A DNA stretch of 64,000 bases, taken from Mycolicibacterium celeriflavum. GTDB lineage: Bacteria; Actinomycetota; Actinomycetes; Mycobacteriales; Mycobacteriaceae. The stretch is from NCBI RefSeq assembly GCF_010731795.1, contig NZ_AP022591.1:4030001-4094000 (forward strand), read 5' to 3'. The translations under genes were made by a program, and so were the position numbers. The first letter of the stretch is position 1. Each line of letters begins with the position of its first letter. Shown one piece after another: positions 17,778 through 26,271 of this stretch. The notes below the pieces were generated by a model. It did not search any database. It saw only the letters and a program-made list of their open reading frames with translations, and was not told where the DNA came from.

Positions 17778-19912
17778 GCGACGCTTGCGGAGCGGATCAA
17801 CGGCGGATGAAGCCACCTGTCGCCAAACGCGTCGAGACGCGCCGCGAGCATCACGGCGACGTCTTCGTCGACCCGTATGAATGGCTACGCGACAAGAGCG
17901 ATCCGGCGGTGACCGCACACCTCGAAGCGGAGAACGCCTACACCGAGCACGTCACCGAGCATCTGGCACCGCTGCGGCAGAACATCTTCGATGAGATCAA
18001 GGCACGCACCAAGGAGACCGACCTGTCGGTGCCGACCCGACGCGACGCCTGGTGGTACTACGGCCGTAGCTTCGAGGGCAAGCAGTACAGCGTGCACTGC
18101 CGTTGCCCGGTCGCCGATCCCGACGACTGGACGCCGCCGGTGCTCGACGAGAACACCGAGATCCCGGGCGAACAGGTGCTGCTCGACGAGAACGTCGAGG
18201 CCGAGGGCCACGACTTCTTCTCCCTGGGCGCCGCCTCGGTCAGCCTGGACGGCAACATCCTGGCGTACTCCGTCGACGTCAAGGGCGACGAGCGATACAC
18301 GCTGAGGTTCAAGGATTTACGCACTGGCGCGCTGTACGACGACACGATCGTCGGAATCGGTCCGGGCGCGACGTGGGCGGCCGATAACCGCACCGTGTAC
18401 TACTCGACGCTCGACGAAGCGTGGCGGCCCGACACGATCTGGCGGCACCGGCTGGGCGCGGGCCTGCCGGCACAACGCGTGTATCACGAACCCGACGAAC
18501 GGTACTGGCTGGGCGTCGGCCGGACCCGCAGCGACAAGTACGTCATCATCGCCGCCGGTAGCGCCGTCACCTCCGAGGTGCGCTACGCCGACGCGACGGA
18601 CCCCGACGCCGAGTTCACGGTCGTGTGGCCGCGCCGCGACTTCGTCGAGTACTCCGTCGAGCACGCCGTCGTGGGCGGTGAAGACCGGTTCCTCATCCTG
18701 CACAACGACGGTGCGGAGAACTTCACGCTCGTCGAGGCGCCGGTCGCCGAGCCCACCGTGGTTCGCACACTGATCGAGCACCGCGACGACGCCCGCCTGG
18801 ATTCGGTGGACGCGTTCGAGAGGCACCTCGTCGTCAGCTACCGAAGCGAGGCGTTGCCGAAAATCCAGCTGTGGCCCATCTACCCCAATGGTGAATACGG
18901 CCATCCCGAGGACTTCACGTTCGAGTCCGAACTGACGTCGGCCGGGTTGAGCGTGAATCCGAACTGGAGCGCACCGAAACTGCGGATCGGCGCCACCTCG
19001 TACGTCATCCCGGTGCGCGTCTACGACGTCGACCTCGCCACCGGCGAACGGACGCTGCTGCGCGAACAGCCCGTGCTCGGCGACTACCGCCCCGAGGATT
19101 ACGTCGAACGCCGCGATTGGGCCGTGGCGCCCGACGGCGCGCGGATTCCGATTTCGATCGTGCACAAGATCGGCCTGCAGTATCCGGCCCCGACGCTGCT
19201 CTACGGCTACGGCGCATACGAGGCCTGCGAGGATCCGCGCTTCTCGATCGCGCGGCTGTCGCTGCTCGAGCGGGGGATGGTGTTCGCGGTCGCCCACGTG
19301 CGCGGCGGCGGAGAGCTGGGTAGGCCGTGGTACGAGCACGGCAAGATGCTCGAGAAGAAGAACAGCTTCACCGACTTCATCACCGTGGCAAACCATCTCG
19401 TGCAGACCGATATCACCCGACCGGAGAACCTCGTCGCCTACGGGGGCAGTGCCGGCGGCCTGCTCGTCGGCGCCGTGGCCAATATGGCGCCGGAGCTGTT
19501 CGCGGGAATCCTCGCGGTGGTGCCGTTCGTCGACCCGCTCACCACGATCCTGGACCCGTCGCTTCCGCTCACGGTCACCGAATGGGACGAGTGGGGAAAC
19601 CCCTTGGAGAACAAGGAAGTCTACGAGTACATGCAGTCGTACTCGCCGTATGAGAACGTGGCGGCCAAGCATTACCCGCCGATCCTGGCGATGACGTCGC
19701 TCAACGACACCCGGGTGTACTACGTCGAGCCCGCGAAATGGATTGCGGCACTGCGCCACACCAAGACCGACGACAATCCGGTGCTACTCAAGACCGAGAT
19801 GAACGCCGGCCACGCCGGCATCAGCGGACGCTATGAACGCTGGAAGGAAACCGCGTTCCAGTACGCCTGGCTACTGGACGCTGCCAAGGCCGATCACGAG
19901 CGCCGCCCCTAG
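17774..19912 (+). CDS. ptrB: Oligopeptidase B (S9A prolyl oligopeptidase family)
   Basis: A 712-residue serine peptidase, full length for the family. N-terminal beta-propeller and C-terminal alpha/beta-hydrolase. The catalytic Ser is in YGGSAGG, the Asp in LNDTRVYY, and the His in NAGHAGISG. It cleaves after basic residues in short peptides. I recall this gene as split in two (ptrBa/ptrBb) in M. tuberculosis; here one uninterrupted frame covers both halves. The ATG at 17807 is an alternative start. Confidence 0.93.
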   Translation: MSDACGADQRRMKPPVAKRVETRREHHGDVFVDPYEWLRDKSDPAVTAHLEAENAYTEHVTEHLAPLRQNIFDEIKARTKETDLSVPTRRDAWWYYGRSFEGKQYSVHCRCPVADPDDWTPPVLDENTEIPGEQVLLDENVEAEGHDFFSLGAASVSLDGNILAYSVDVKGDERYTLRFKDLRTGALYDDTIVGIGPGATWAADNRTVYYSTLDEAWRPDTIWRHRLGAGLPAQRVYHEPDERYWLGVGRTRSDKYVIIAAGSAVTSEVRYADATDPDAEFTVVWPRRDFVEYSVEHAVVGGEDRFLILHNDGAENFTLVEAPVAEPTVVRTLIEHRDDARLDSVDAFERHLVVSYRSEALPKIQLWPIYPNGEYGHPEDFTFESELTSAGLSVNPNWSAPKLRIGATSYVIPVRVYDVDLATGERTLLREQPVLGDYRPEDYVERRDWAVAPDGARIPISIVHKIGLQYPAPTLLYGYGAYEACEDPRFSIARLSLLERGMVFAVAHVRGGGELGRPWYEHGKMLEKKNSFTDFITVANHLVQTDITRPENLVAYGGSAGGLLVGAVANMAPELFAGILAVVPFVDPLTTILDPSLPLTVTEWDEWGNPLENKEVYEYMQSYSPYENVAAKHYPPILAMTSLNDTRVYYVEPAKWIAALRHTKTDDNPVLLKTEMNAGHAGISGRYERWKETAFQYAWLLDAAKADHERRP

Positions 19913-19920
19913 GCGCAATC

Positions 19921-19949
19921 TAGACACTGTCAAGATTTGTGGGTATGAT
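19921..19949 (+). promoter_or_regulatory. Promoter with operator palindrome of the tetR-gpx unit
   Basis: TAGACA (19921-19926) and TATGAT (19944-19949) are spaced 17 bases, the best sigma-A-like promoter in the window. The palindrome GACA-c-TGTC (19923-19931) overlaps the -35, a typical position for autorepression by TetR. The -10 ends 6 bases before the ATG, so the transcript should be leaderless. Confidence 0.65.
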
Positions 19950-19955
19950 GGCGGC

Positions 19956-20513
19956 ATGAGCAGGCCCTCCTACCACCACGGCGACCTGAAGGCCGTCATC
20001 CTCGCGGAGGCGGCCGACCTGGTGGCCGAGCGTGGCGCCGACGGCATCTCGCTGCGCGAGCTGGCCCGCGTGGCGGGGGTGTCGCATGCGGCGCCCGCGC
20101 ACCACTTCACCGACCGCCGTGGCCTGTTCACCGCGTTGGCGGCCCAGGGTTGGCGGAAGCTGGCCGCAGCCCTCGCCGACACGAGGCCGGATTTCCTCGA
20201 CGCCGCGCTGGCATACGTGCGGTTCGCGCTCGACAACCCGGGGCACTACGCGGTGATGTTCGACCGGTCACTTGTCGACCCGGCCAACCCCGAGTTGGTG
20301 GCGGCTCAGGATGCTGCGGGCACCGAGCTGGCCCAGGGCGTCGGGACCCTTGACGATCCGCGCGCCACCGAGGACCCACAAGCCGCTGCGCTGGCGGCAT
20401 GGTCACTGGTGCACGGGTTTTCGCTGCTGTGGCTCAACAAAACCATCGACGTCGACGACGATCCGGTGGCGACAGTGCACCGGGTGGCGGGCATGCTGTT
20501 CAAGAACGGGTAA
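19956..20513 (+). CDS. TetR-family transcriptional regulator
   Basis: A 185-residue regulator. The frame is open further upstream, but the promoter spacing fixes the start at this ATG. The helix-turn-helix is ISLRELARVAGV then SHAAPAHHFTDRRGL; the C-terminal part resembles the WHG-type TetR domain. It is probably autoregulated through the overlapping palindrome and may also control the glutathione peroxidase that follows. Confidence 0.82.
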   Translation: MSRPSYHHGDLKAVILAEAADLVAERGADGISLRELARVAGVSHAAPAHHFTDRRGLFTALAAQGWRKLAAALADTRPDFLDAALAYVRFALDNPGHYAVMFDRSLVDPANPELVAAQDAAGTELAQGVGTLDDPRATEDPQAAALAAWSLVHGFSLLWLNKTIDVDDDPVATVHRVAGMLFKNG

Positions 20514-20522
20514 CGTGCGGGC

Positions 20523-21020
20523 ATGACCGACACACCGCTGACCGACATCGCTGTCACCACCCTCGACGGCCGCGACACCACGTTGGGCGAACTGGCCGAC
20601 GGCGCCGCGCTGGTGGTCAACGTCGCTTCGAAATGCGGTCTGACGCCGCAGTACACCGCGCTCGAGCAGTTGGCCAAGGACTATCGCGACCGCGGGCTGA
20701 CCGTGATCGGCGTGCCGTGCAACCAGTTCATGGGTCAGGAGCCGGGCAGCGCCGAAGAGATTCGGGAATTCTGCTCGACCACTTACGGAGTGACATTCCC
20801 GCTGCTGGCCAAGACCGACGTCAACGGCGCCGACCGGCATCCGCTGTACACCGAGTTGACCAAGACGCCCGATGACAGCGGCGAGGCCGGCGACATCCAG
20901 TGGAACTTCGAGAAGTTTCTGCTCGCGCCGGGCGGAACGGTGGCCAAGCGGTTCCGTCCCCGCACCGAGCCCGATTCTCCCGAGGTGATCGCGGCCATCG
21001 AGGACGTTCTGCCGCGCTAG
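20523..21020 (+). CDS. Glutathione peroxidase family protein (Cys-type)
   Basis: A 165-residue thiol peroxidase. The peroxidatic cysteine is in VASKCGLTPQY, where selenoenzymes have Sec, with the conserved GVPCNQF and WNFEKFL motifs carrying the second cysteine and catalytic Trp/Asn. In mycobacteria, which lack glutathione, such enzymes are expected to use thioredoxin or mycothiol-linked reductants. A -10 TAACGT (20511-20516) overlaps the tetR stop and ends 6 bases before the ATG, so it can be transcribed separately. Confidence 0.92.
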   Translation: MTDTPLTDIAVTTLDGRDTTLGELADGAALVVNVASKCGLTPQYTALEQLAKDYRDRGLTVIGVPCNQFMGQEPGSAEEIREFCSTTYGVTFPLLAKTDVNGADRHPLYTELTKTPDDSGEAGDIQWNFEKFLLAPGGTVAKRFRPRTEPDSPEVIAAIEDVLPR

Positions 21021-21089
21021 CACGCGATCGTCATGTGCCGTCAGCCTGTCGTAAACCGTTGCGACACCTGACGTTGCCATACTGGCCGC

Positions 21090-21794
21090 GTGGCTGGACA
21101 ACTGATCGTCTCCGTCTCCGGGATCAGCGATCGCACGATGCCCGAGGTCGCGGAGTTCTGCGCGCAACTCGACGTGCGCGGTGTGCCGGTCTCATTGCTG
21201 GTGGCGCCGAGGATCAAGGGCGGCTACCGGCTCGACGACGACGCCGCCACGGTGGGATGGCTGGCACGCAGGCGCGATGCACGCGACGCGATCGTGCTGC
21301 ACGGCTTCGACGAGGCTGCCACCAAGAATCGGCGCTCAGAGTTCGCGACGTTGCCGGCACACGAGGCGAATCTGCGGTTGATGGCCGCCGACCGCGTGAT
21401 GGAGCACATGGGTTTGCGCACGCGGCTGTTCGCGGCGCCAGGTTGGACGGTGTCGCAGGGGACACTCACGGCATTGCCACGCAACGGCTTCCGACTCCTC
21501 GCCGGACTCACCGAGATCGCCGATCTGGCCCGCGGGACGGCGGTACGTTCGCGGGTCCTCGGCATCGGTGAAGGCTTCCTCAGCGAGCCGTGGTGGTGCC
21601 GGACACTGGTGCTGTCCGCAGAGCGCATCGCACGACGAGGCGGGTTGGTTCGGGTGGCCGTCGCCGCCCGGCACCTGCGCAGGCCGGGGCCGCGGCGGGC
21701 GATGCTCGACGCCGTCGACCTCGCGCTCATGCACCGGTGCGTGCCCGGTGTCTACGAATGGCGGCCGTACCGCGCATTGACAGACGCCGCGTAG
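21090..21794 (+). CDS. DUF2334-like polysaccharide deacetylase-fold protein
   Basis: A 234-residue protein with a GTG start. The opening VSVSGISDRTMPEVAEF and the strands VPVSLLVAPRIKGGYRL, AIVLHGFDE and TRLFAAPGW follow the NodB-like deacetylase barrel (DUF2334). The HGFDE loop may carry the metal ligands. No signal peptide, so it is probably cytosolic. Position equals Rv0784. A weak -10 (CATACT) ends 6 bases before the start. Confidence 0.65.
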   Translation: MAGQLIVSVSGISDRTMPEVAEFCAQLDVRGVPVSLLVAPRIKGGYRLDDDAATVGWLARRRDARDAIVLHGFDEAATKNRRSEFATLPAHEANLRLMAADRVMEHMGLRTRLFAAPGWTVSQGTLTALPRNGFRLLAGLTEIADLARGTAVRSRVLGIGEGFLSEPWWCRTLVLSAERIARRGGLVRVAVAARHLRRPGPRRAMLDAVDLALMHRCVPGVYEWRPYRALTDAA

Positions 21795-21817
21795 CGTCCG
21801 CCCGCTAACGTGGCGAC

Positions 21818-23455
21818 ATGGCAGATGCTGACGTCATCGTCGTCGGGGCCGGGCTTGCAGGTCTGGTGGCGGCATGCGAACTCGTCGAACAGGGCCGCCG
21901 CGTACTGATCGTCGACCAGGAGAGCGCCAACAACATCGGCGGCCAGGCGTTCTGGTCGTTCGGCGGCCTGTTCTTCGTCGACAGCCCCGAGCAGCGGCGG
22001 CTGGGCATCAGGGACAGTCACGAGTTGGCGCTGCAGGACTGGCTGGGCTCCGCGGGATTCGACCGCCCGGAGGATCACTGGCCCCGCCAATGGGCGCACG
22101 CCTACGTGGATTTCGCGGCCGGCGAAAAGCGCGGCTGGCTGCGCGAGCGTGGCCTGCAGACGTTCCCGATCGTCGGGTGGGCCGAGCGTGGTGGATACGA
22201 CGCCCGCGGGCACGGCAACTCGGTGCCACGGTTTCACATCACCTGGGGCACCGGCCCGGCGATCGTCGACATCTTCGCGCGTCGGCTGACCGGACGCGTC
22301 CGGTTCGCGCATCGGCATCGCGTGGACGAGCTGATCGTCGAGAACGGCGCGGTCGTCGGTGTGCGGGGAGCAGTGCTCGAGCCCACTGACGCGCCGCGCG
22401 GTGTCGCGTCGTCACGAAAAGCTGTTGCAGAGTTCGAGTTCCGCGCTCAGGCGGTTGTCGTCGCGAGTGGCGGCATCGGAGGAAACCACGACCTGGTGCG
22501 GCAGAACTGGCCGAAGCGGATGGGCCGGGTGCCCGAACAATTGCTGTCCGGCGTCCCCGCGCACGTGGACGGTCGCATGATCGGCATCACCGAGGCGGCC
22601 GGGGCGCGGGTGATCAACAGCGACCGGATGTGGCATTACACCGAGGGCATCACCAACTATGACCCGATCTGGCCGTTGCACGGGATCCGGATCCTCCCCG
22701 GGCCGTCGTCGTTGTGGTTGGACGCCAACGGCAACCGCCTGCCGTCGCCGCTGTATCCCGGATTCGACACACTCGGCACGCTGGAACACATCGCGCGGAC
22801 CGGGCAGGACTACACGTGGTTCATCCTCAATGCGCGGATCATCGCCAAGGAGTTCGCGCTTTCGGGTCAGGAGCAGAACCCGGACCTCACCGGCCGCAGC
22901 GTCCGCGATGTCTTGTCGCGGGTGCGTGCCGGGGCGCCGAAGCCGGTGCAGGCGTTCGTCGATCGCGGGGTCGACTTCGTCAGTGCTGATTCCCTGCGCG
23001 AGTTGGTTTCTGCGATGAACGCCGTCCCTGAAGTCCAACGCCTGGACTACGCGACGGTGCAGGCCGAGGTCACCGCTCGTGACCGGGAGGTCGCGAACAA
23101 GTTCACCAAGGACTTCCAGATCGCCTCGATCCGGGTGGCCCGCAACTATCTCGGCGACCGGGTGAGTCGCGTCGTCGCGCCGCACCGGTTGACCGATCCG
23201 AAAGCCGGTCCGCTGATCGCGGTGAAACTGCACATCCTGACGCGAAAGTCGCTGGGTGGCTTGGAAACCGACCTCGACGCGCGGGTGCTGCGACCCGACG
23301 GCAGCGTGTTCGAGGGCTTGTTCGCCGCCGGGGAGGCCGCGGGTTTCGGCGGCGGCGGCGTGCACGGCTACCGGTCGCTGGAGGGCACCTTCCTCGGTGG
23401 CTGCATCTTCTCCGGCCGGGCCGCCGGCCGCGCGGCGGCGCGCGACACCGCTTAG
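21818..23455 (+). CDS. FAD-binding dehydrogenase (KstD/fumarate reductase flavoprotein family)
   Basis: A 545-residue flavoprotein. The N-terminal dinucleotide fold is VVGAGLAGLVAACEL, and the C-terminal FAD segment is GFGGGGVHGYRSLEGTFLGG. It belongs to the succinate dehydrogenase/3-ketosteroid dehydrogenase superfamily; the substrate cannot be read from sequence. A -10 TAACGT (21806-21811) ends 6 bases before the ATG. It corresponds to Rv0785. Confidence 0.88.
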   Translation: MADADVIVVGAGLAGLVAACELVEQGRRVLIVDQESANNIGGQAFWSFGGLFFVDSPEQRRLGIRDSHELALQDWLGSAGFDRPEDHWPRQWAHAYVDFAAGEKRGWLRERGLQTFPIVGWAERGGYDARGHGNSVPRFHITWGTGPAIVDIFARRLTGRVRFAHRHRVDELIVENGAVVGVRGAVLEPTDAPRGVASSRKAVAEFEFRAQAVVVASGGIGGNHDLVRQNWPKRMGRVPEQLLSGVPAHVDGRMIGITEAAGARVINSDRMWHYTEGITNYDPIWPLHGIRILPGPSSLWLDANGNRLPSPLYPGFDTLGTLEHIARTGQDYTWFILNARIIAKEFALSGQEQNPDLTGRSVRDVLSRVRAGAPKPVQAFVDRGVDFVSADSLRELVSAMNAVPEVQRLDYATVQAEVTARDREVANKFTKDFQIASIRVARNYLGDRVSRVVAPHRLTDPKAGPLIAVKLHILTRKSLGGLETDLDARVLRPDGSVFEGLFAAGEAAGFGGGGVHGYRSLEGTFLGGCIFSGRAAGRAAARDTA

Positions 23456-23460
23456 CTGCG

Positions 23461-24114
23461 CTAGAAAGCCGTGCCGTTCTCCGGTTCGAGCACCTGAAAG
23501 TCGGTGTCCGTCATCTCCGAGAGCCTGCCGTAGAAGATGCCGCGAGCGCTGGGGTCGATGATCCCCTGGTGGATGGGCACCGCATGCGTCGGCGCCACGG
23601 CGCGTAGATAATCCACCGCCTCGGAGATCTTCATCCATGGCGCGGCGGCGGGCGTCGCGAGCACCTCGACCGGTTCGCCCGGAGTGAACAGCGCGTCGCC
23701 GGGGTGCATCAAGCGGGCACGATGCGAGCCGTCGCCGATCAGATACGAGATGTTGTCGATCACCGGGATCTCCGGGTGGATCACCGCGTGCTTGCCGCCG
23801 ACGCCGCGGACCGTGAGGTGGTCGATGGTGAGCTCGTCGCCGACGTTGACCGCGCGCCACGGATCGCCGAGTTGCGCGGCGGTCTGCGGGTCGGCGTACA
23901 GCGCGGCCTGCGGATTGGCGTCGAGCAGGGCCGGCAATCGTTCGGTGTCGGCGTGGTCGGGATGCTGATGGGTGATCAGGATCGCCGACAGCCCCGTGAT
24001 GCCCTCGAAACCGTGCGAGAACGTTCCAGGGTCGAAAAGAATCGTCGTTTCGCCGCCCGATTCACCCTTGAAATTCGCGAGTAAGCATGAATGTCCGAAA
24101 TGCGTCAATTCCAT
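23461..24114 (-). CDS. Metallo-beta-lactamase-fold hydrolase (UlaG/YtkL-like)
   Basis: A 217-residue protein beginning MELTHFGHSCLLA. The zinc-binding motif is ITHQHPDHADT, followed by PGDALF and a late PIHQG histidine, as in UlaG-like metal-dependent hydrolases. The frame is open further upstream but that part has no family similarity. It corresponds to Rv0786c and ends convergently with the FAD dehydrogenase. Confidence 0.82.
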   Translation of the reverse strand: MELTHFGHSCLLANFKGESGGETTILFDPGTFSHGFEGITGLSAILITHQHPDHADTERLPALLDANPQAALYADPQTAAQLGDPWRAVNVGDELTIDHLTVRGVGGKHAVIHPEIPVIDNISYLIGDGSHRARLMHPGDALFTPGEPVEVLATPAAAPWMKISEAVDYLRAVAPTHAVPIHQGIIDPSARGIFYGRLSEMTDTDFQVLEPENGTAF

Positions 24115-24160
24115 GCCTATATTGTGGCGGCGCTGGCCGTGTTCAGGGGGTACTTGAGTC

Positions 24161-24826
24161 GTGCGATTGCTGCTGGCAGTGGCCCTCGCGGCGTTCGGGG
24201 TGGCGATCACACCTATCCCGCCGGCGGCCGCCGTCCCGGGCATCTGCCCGCCGATCTGCGACGCGATTCCCGATTCGGCCTGGGCGGTGTCCAGCGAGCT
24301 TCCGTTGTACTCGGTGTACCGCTGGCCTGGCCTGGCCGGCTTGGCGGTCAGCGCGCGCTCGCCGCGGTTCATGTTCGAGGAACTCTGCAGCAGCCCGCCG
24401 GTGCCCGGCGACCCGCGCGACTATGTGGTCGCGGCCAGGGCGGAGGTCGGCAATCCGGCTGGTCAGTGGCAACTACGGGCGCAGGTACTGCACTGGCGCG
24501 GAGACATCGCGCACAACGATCCGCTCACGCGGTCGGTGCTCGACACGGCGCGACACAGGCTGCGGACCTGCCAGTTGACGGCTCCGCTGGTGTCGCCGTC
24601 GATCACCACGACGGACCCGGAGCGGATGGCCGCCGTGATCAGCGTGGCCGGCCAGAAGGTGGTGCACCAGTACCTGCTCGCGCACCCGACTAGCGGCACG
24701 ATCGTCGAACTGGCGATGTGGTCGACGCTGCCCGTGCAGGTGCCCTGGGACGCAGTGCCCGACGCCCGGGTTCTCGACGCGCTGACGGCTCCGCTCTGCA
24801 ATGCCTACCTCGGTTCGTGCCGGTGA
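24161..24826 (+). CDS. Putative secreted protein with Sec signal peptide
   Basis: A 221-residue protein with a GTG start. Residues 1-24 are a signal peptide (hydrophobic core then PAAA-VPG cleavage region). The mature part contains several Cys (GICPPICDA, EELCSSP, PLCNAYLGSC) that suggest disulfides in an extracytoplasmic domain. No known family. It precedes purS and may be the Rv0787 counterpart. Confidence 0.65.
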   Translation: MRLLLAVALAAFGVAITPIPPAAAVPGICPPICDAIPDSAWAVSSELPLYSVYRWPGLAGLAVSARSPRFMFEELCSSPPVPGDPRDYVVAARAEVGNPAGQWQLRAQVLHWRGDIAHNDPLTRSVLDTARHRLRTCQLTAPLVSPSITTTDPERMAAVISVAGQKVVHQYLLAHPTSGTIVELAMWSTLPVQVPWDAVPDARVLDALTAPLCNAYLGSCR

Positions 24827-24849
24827 CTCGCGCAAGCCGAAGCCGCCGG

Positions 24850-24855
24850 TACAGT
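24850..24855 (+). promoter_or_regulatory. -10 element TACAGT for purS-purQ
   Basis: TACAGT ends 6 bases before the GTG of purS, giving a leaderless purSQ transcript. Confidence 0.65.
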
Positions 24856-24861
24856 TGACGC

Positions 24862-25113
24862 GTGGCAAGGGTGGTGGTGCACGTGATGCCCAAGGCCGAG
24901 ATCCTCGACCCGCAGGGGCAGGCGATCGTCGGCGCGCTGGGCAGACTCGGCTTCGGCGGCGTCTCAGATGTGCGGCAGGGCAAGCGCTTTGAGCTCGAGG
25001 TCGATGACAGCATCGATGACGACACCCTCGCTGAGATCGCGGAATCGCTGTTGGCGAACACCGTGATCGAGGACTGGAGCGTGAGCCGGGAACCGGCGGG
25101 GAACGAGTCATGA
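24862..25113 (+). CDS. purS: FGAM synthase subunit PurS
   Basis: An 83-residue small subunit that bridges PurQ and PurL in the three-part FGAM synthase. It shows the PurS pattern VVHVMPKAEILDPQGQAI and then the RQGKRFEL strand. GTG start with no Shine-Dalgarno, in keeping with leaderless transcription. Its end overlaps purQ by 4 bases (ATGA). Confidence 0.95.
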   Translation: MARVVVHVMPKAEILDPQGQAIVGALGRLGFGGVSDVRQGKRFELEVDDSIDDDTLAEIAESLLANTVIEDWSVSREPAGNES

Positions 25114-25784
25114 CCGCGCGTGTGGGCGTCATCACATTTCCCGGCACCCTCGATGACGTCGACGCCGCGCGAGCCGTTCGGTTGGCCGGCGCCGAAGCCG
25201 TTCCGCTCTGGCATGCCGACGCCGACCTGAAGAGCGTCGACGCAGTGGTGGTGCCCGGCGGGTTCTCCTACGGGGATTATCTGCGGGCCGGGGCGATCGC
25301 GAAGTTCGCGCCCGTGATGGGCGAAGTGGTGCGCGCCGCCGAGCAAGGCATGCCGGTGTTGGGTATTTGCAACGGTTTTCAAGTCCTGTGCGAGTCGGGC
25401 TTGCTACCGGGCGCGTTGACCCGCAATGTCGGCCTGCACTTCGTCTGCCGCGACATCTGGCTGGAAGTGGCGTCGAACTCCTCGGCGTGGACATCGCGTT
25501 ACGAGCAGGGCGCCGACCTGCTGATCCCCCTGAAATCCGGCGAGGGGCGCTACGTGGCCAGCGACAAGGTGCTCGACGAGCTGGAAGGCGAGGGGCGTGT
25601 GGTGTTCCGCTATCGCGAGAACCCCAACGGATCGCAACGCAACATCGCGGGCATCAGCTCTGCCGACGGACGCGTCGTCGGCCTGATGCCGCATCCCGAG
25701 CACGCGACCGAGGCGCTCACCGGACCGTCCGACGACGGGCTCGGCTTGTTCTACTCCGCGCTGGACGGCGTGCTGAGCGCCTGA
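25110..25784 (+). CDS. purQ: FGAM synthase glutaminase subunit PurQ
   Basis: A 224-residue class I glutamine amidotransferase supplying ammonia to PurL. The nucleophile is in GICNGFQVLCE, and the His-Glu pair in PHPEHATE. VPGGFSYGDYLRAG forms the oxyanion region. It is translationally coupled to purS. PurL is encoded separately at 33.3 kb. Confidence 0.97.
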   Translation: MTARVGVITFPGTLDDVDAARAVRLAGAEAVPLWHADADLKSVDAVVVPGGFSYGDYLRAGAIAKFAPVMGEVVRAAEQGMPVLGICNGFQVLCESGLLPGALTRNVGLHFVCRDIWLEVASNSSAWTSRYEQGADLLIPLKSGEGRYVASDKVLDELEGEGRVVFRYRENPNGSQRNIAGISSADGRVVGLMPHPEHATEALTGPSDDGLGLFYSALDGVLSA

Positions 25785-25790
25785 GCGAAG

Positions 25791-25869
25791 CGTCACCCTT
25801 TTCTCCGCGAGCGTGCGTGTTTGCACACGACACGCCGCGCTTTTGCAGCACTTTCTGCACGCTCGCCGG
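25791..25869 (+). repeat. Palindromic repeat element, left copy (3' of purQ)
   Basis: It shares a perfect 36-base core (25804-25839) with the inverted copy at 29388-29423. Arms GCGAGCGTGC (25807-25816) and GCACGCTCGC (25857-25866) can pair into a stem-loop. It starts 7 bases after the purQ stop, so it may also work as a terminator. Confidence 0.75.
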
Positions 25870-25985
25870 CTCCAGAGGGTGCCGATTTTGGTGCGCGGAC
25901 TGCCCCTCAGGCGGTGTTAGGTTCGATCCGTGTTGACCCGTGCTGAAGATACGACTCCTGGCAACAGACGAACTTCGGGTGCCAA

Positions 25986-26270
25986 GTGCTAGTCGATCCG
26001 GAAGTCTTGCGTGCATTCGCCGCGCAAGTGGGCGCCGTCGCGGCGACGATCAACGGACTCGACGTCGGCTCGACGGCCACGACGTCGGCCGACGGCCTAC
26101 CGGGCTCGGAGACGCAGTGGGCCGCCCGCCAGATCGGGTCCCACCTGGGTATCGCGGCCGCCGACATCGCCAACGACATTCGTGCCATGGGTATAGCGGT
26201 GCGCGGCGCGGGCGATCGCTACGAAGTCGAGGACAGCACCCTGGCGGACACGTTCAAGCGGCTGTTCTGA
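25986..26270 (+). CDS. EspC-like (DUF2580) small type VII secretion substrate
   Basis: A 94-residue, largely helical protein opening LVDPEVLRAFAAQVGAVAA, the pattern of the EspC family. Near the C-terminus it carries Y79-E-V-E-D83, matching the YxxxD/E export signal of mycobacterial type VII systems, at the same place as the YSEAD of EspC. A single base separates its stop from the next start, so the two are translationally coupled and probably form a co-secreted pair. GTG start without a clear ribosome site; start moderately certain. Confidence 0.75.
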   Translation: MLVDPEVLRAFAAQVGAVAATINGLDVGSTATTSADGLPGSETQWAARQIGSHLGIAAADIANDIRAMGIAVRGAGDRYEVEDSTLADTFKRLF

Positions 26271-26271
26271 C

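Noticed and set aside
18317..19759. Open frame of 480 codons antisense to oligopeptidase B
   Set aside because: Shadow of the real gene; no family similarity, no ribosome site or -10 at a plausible start. Similar long antisense frames at 4488-5885, 22412-23860 and 56727-58088 were rejected for the same reason.
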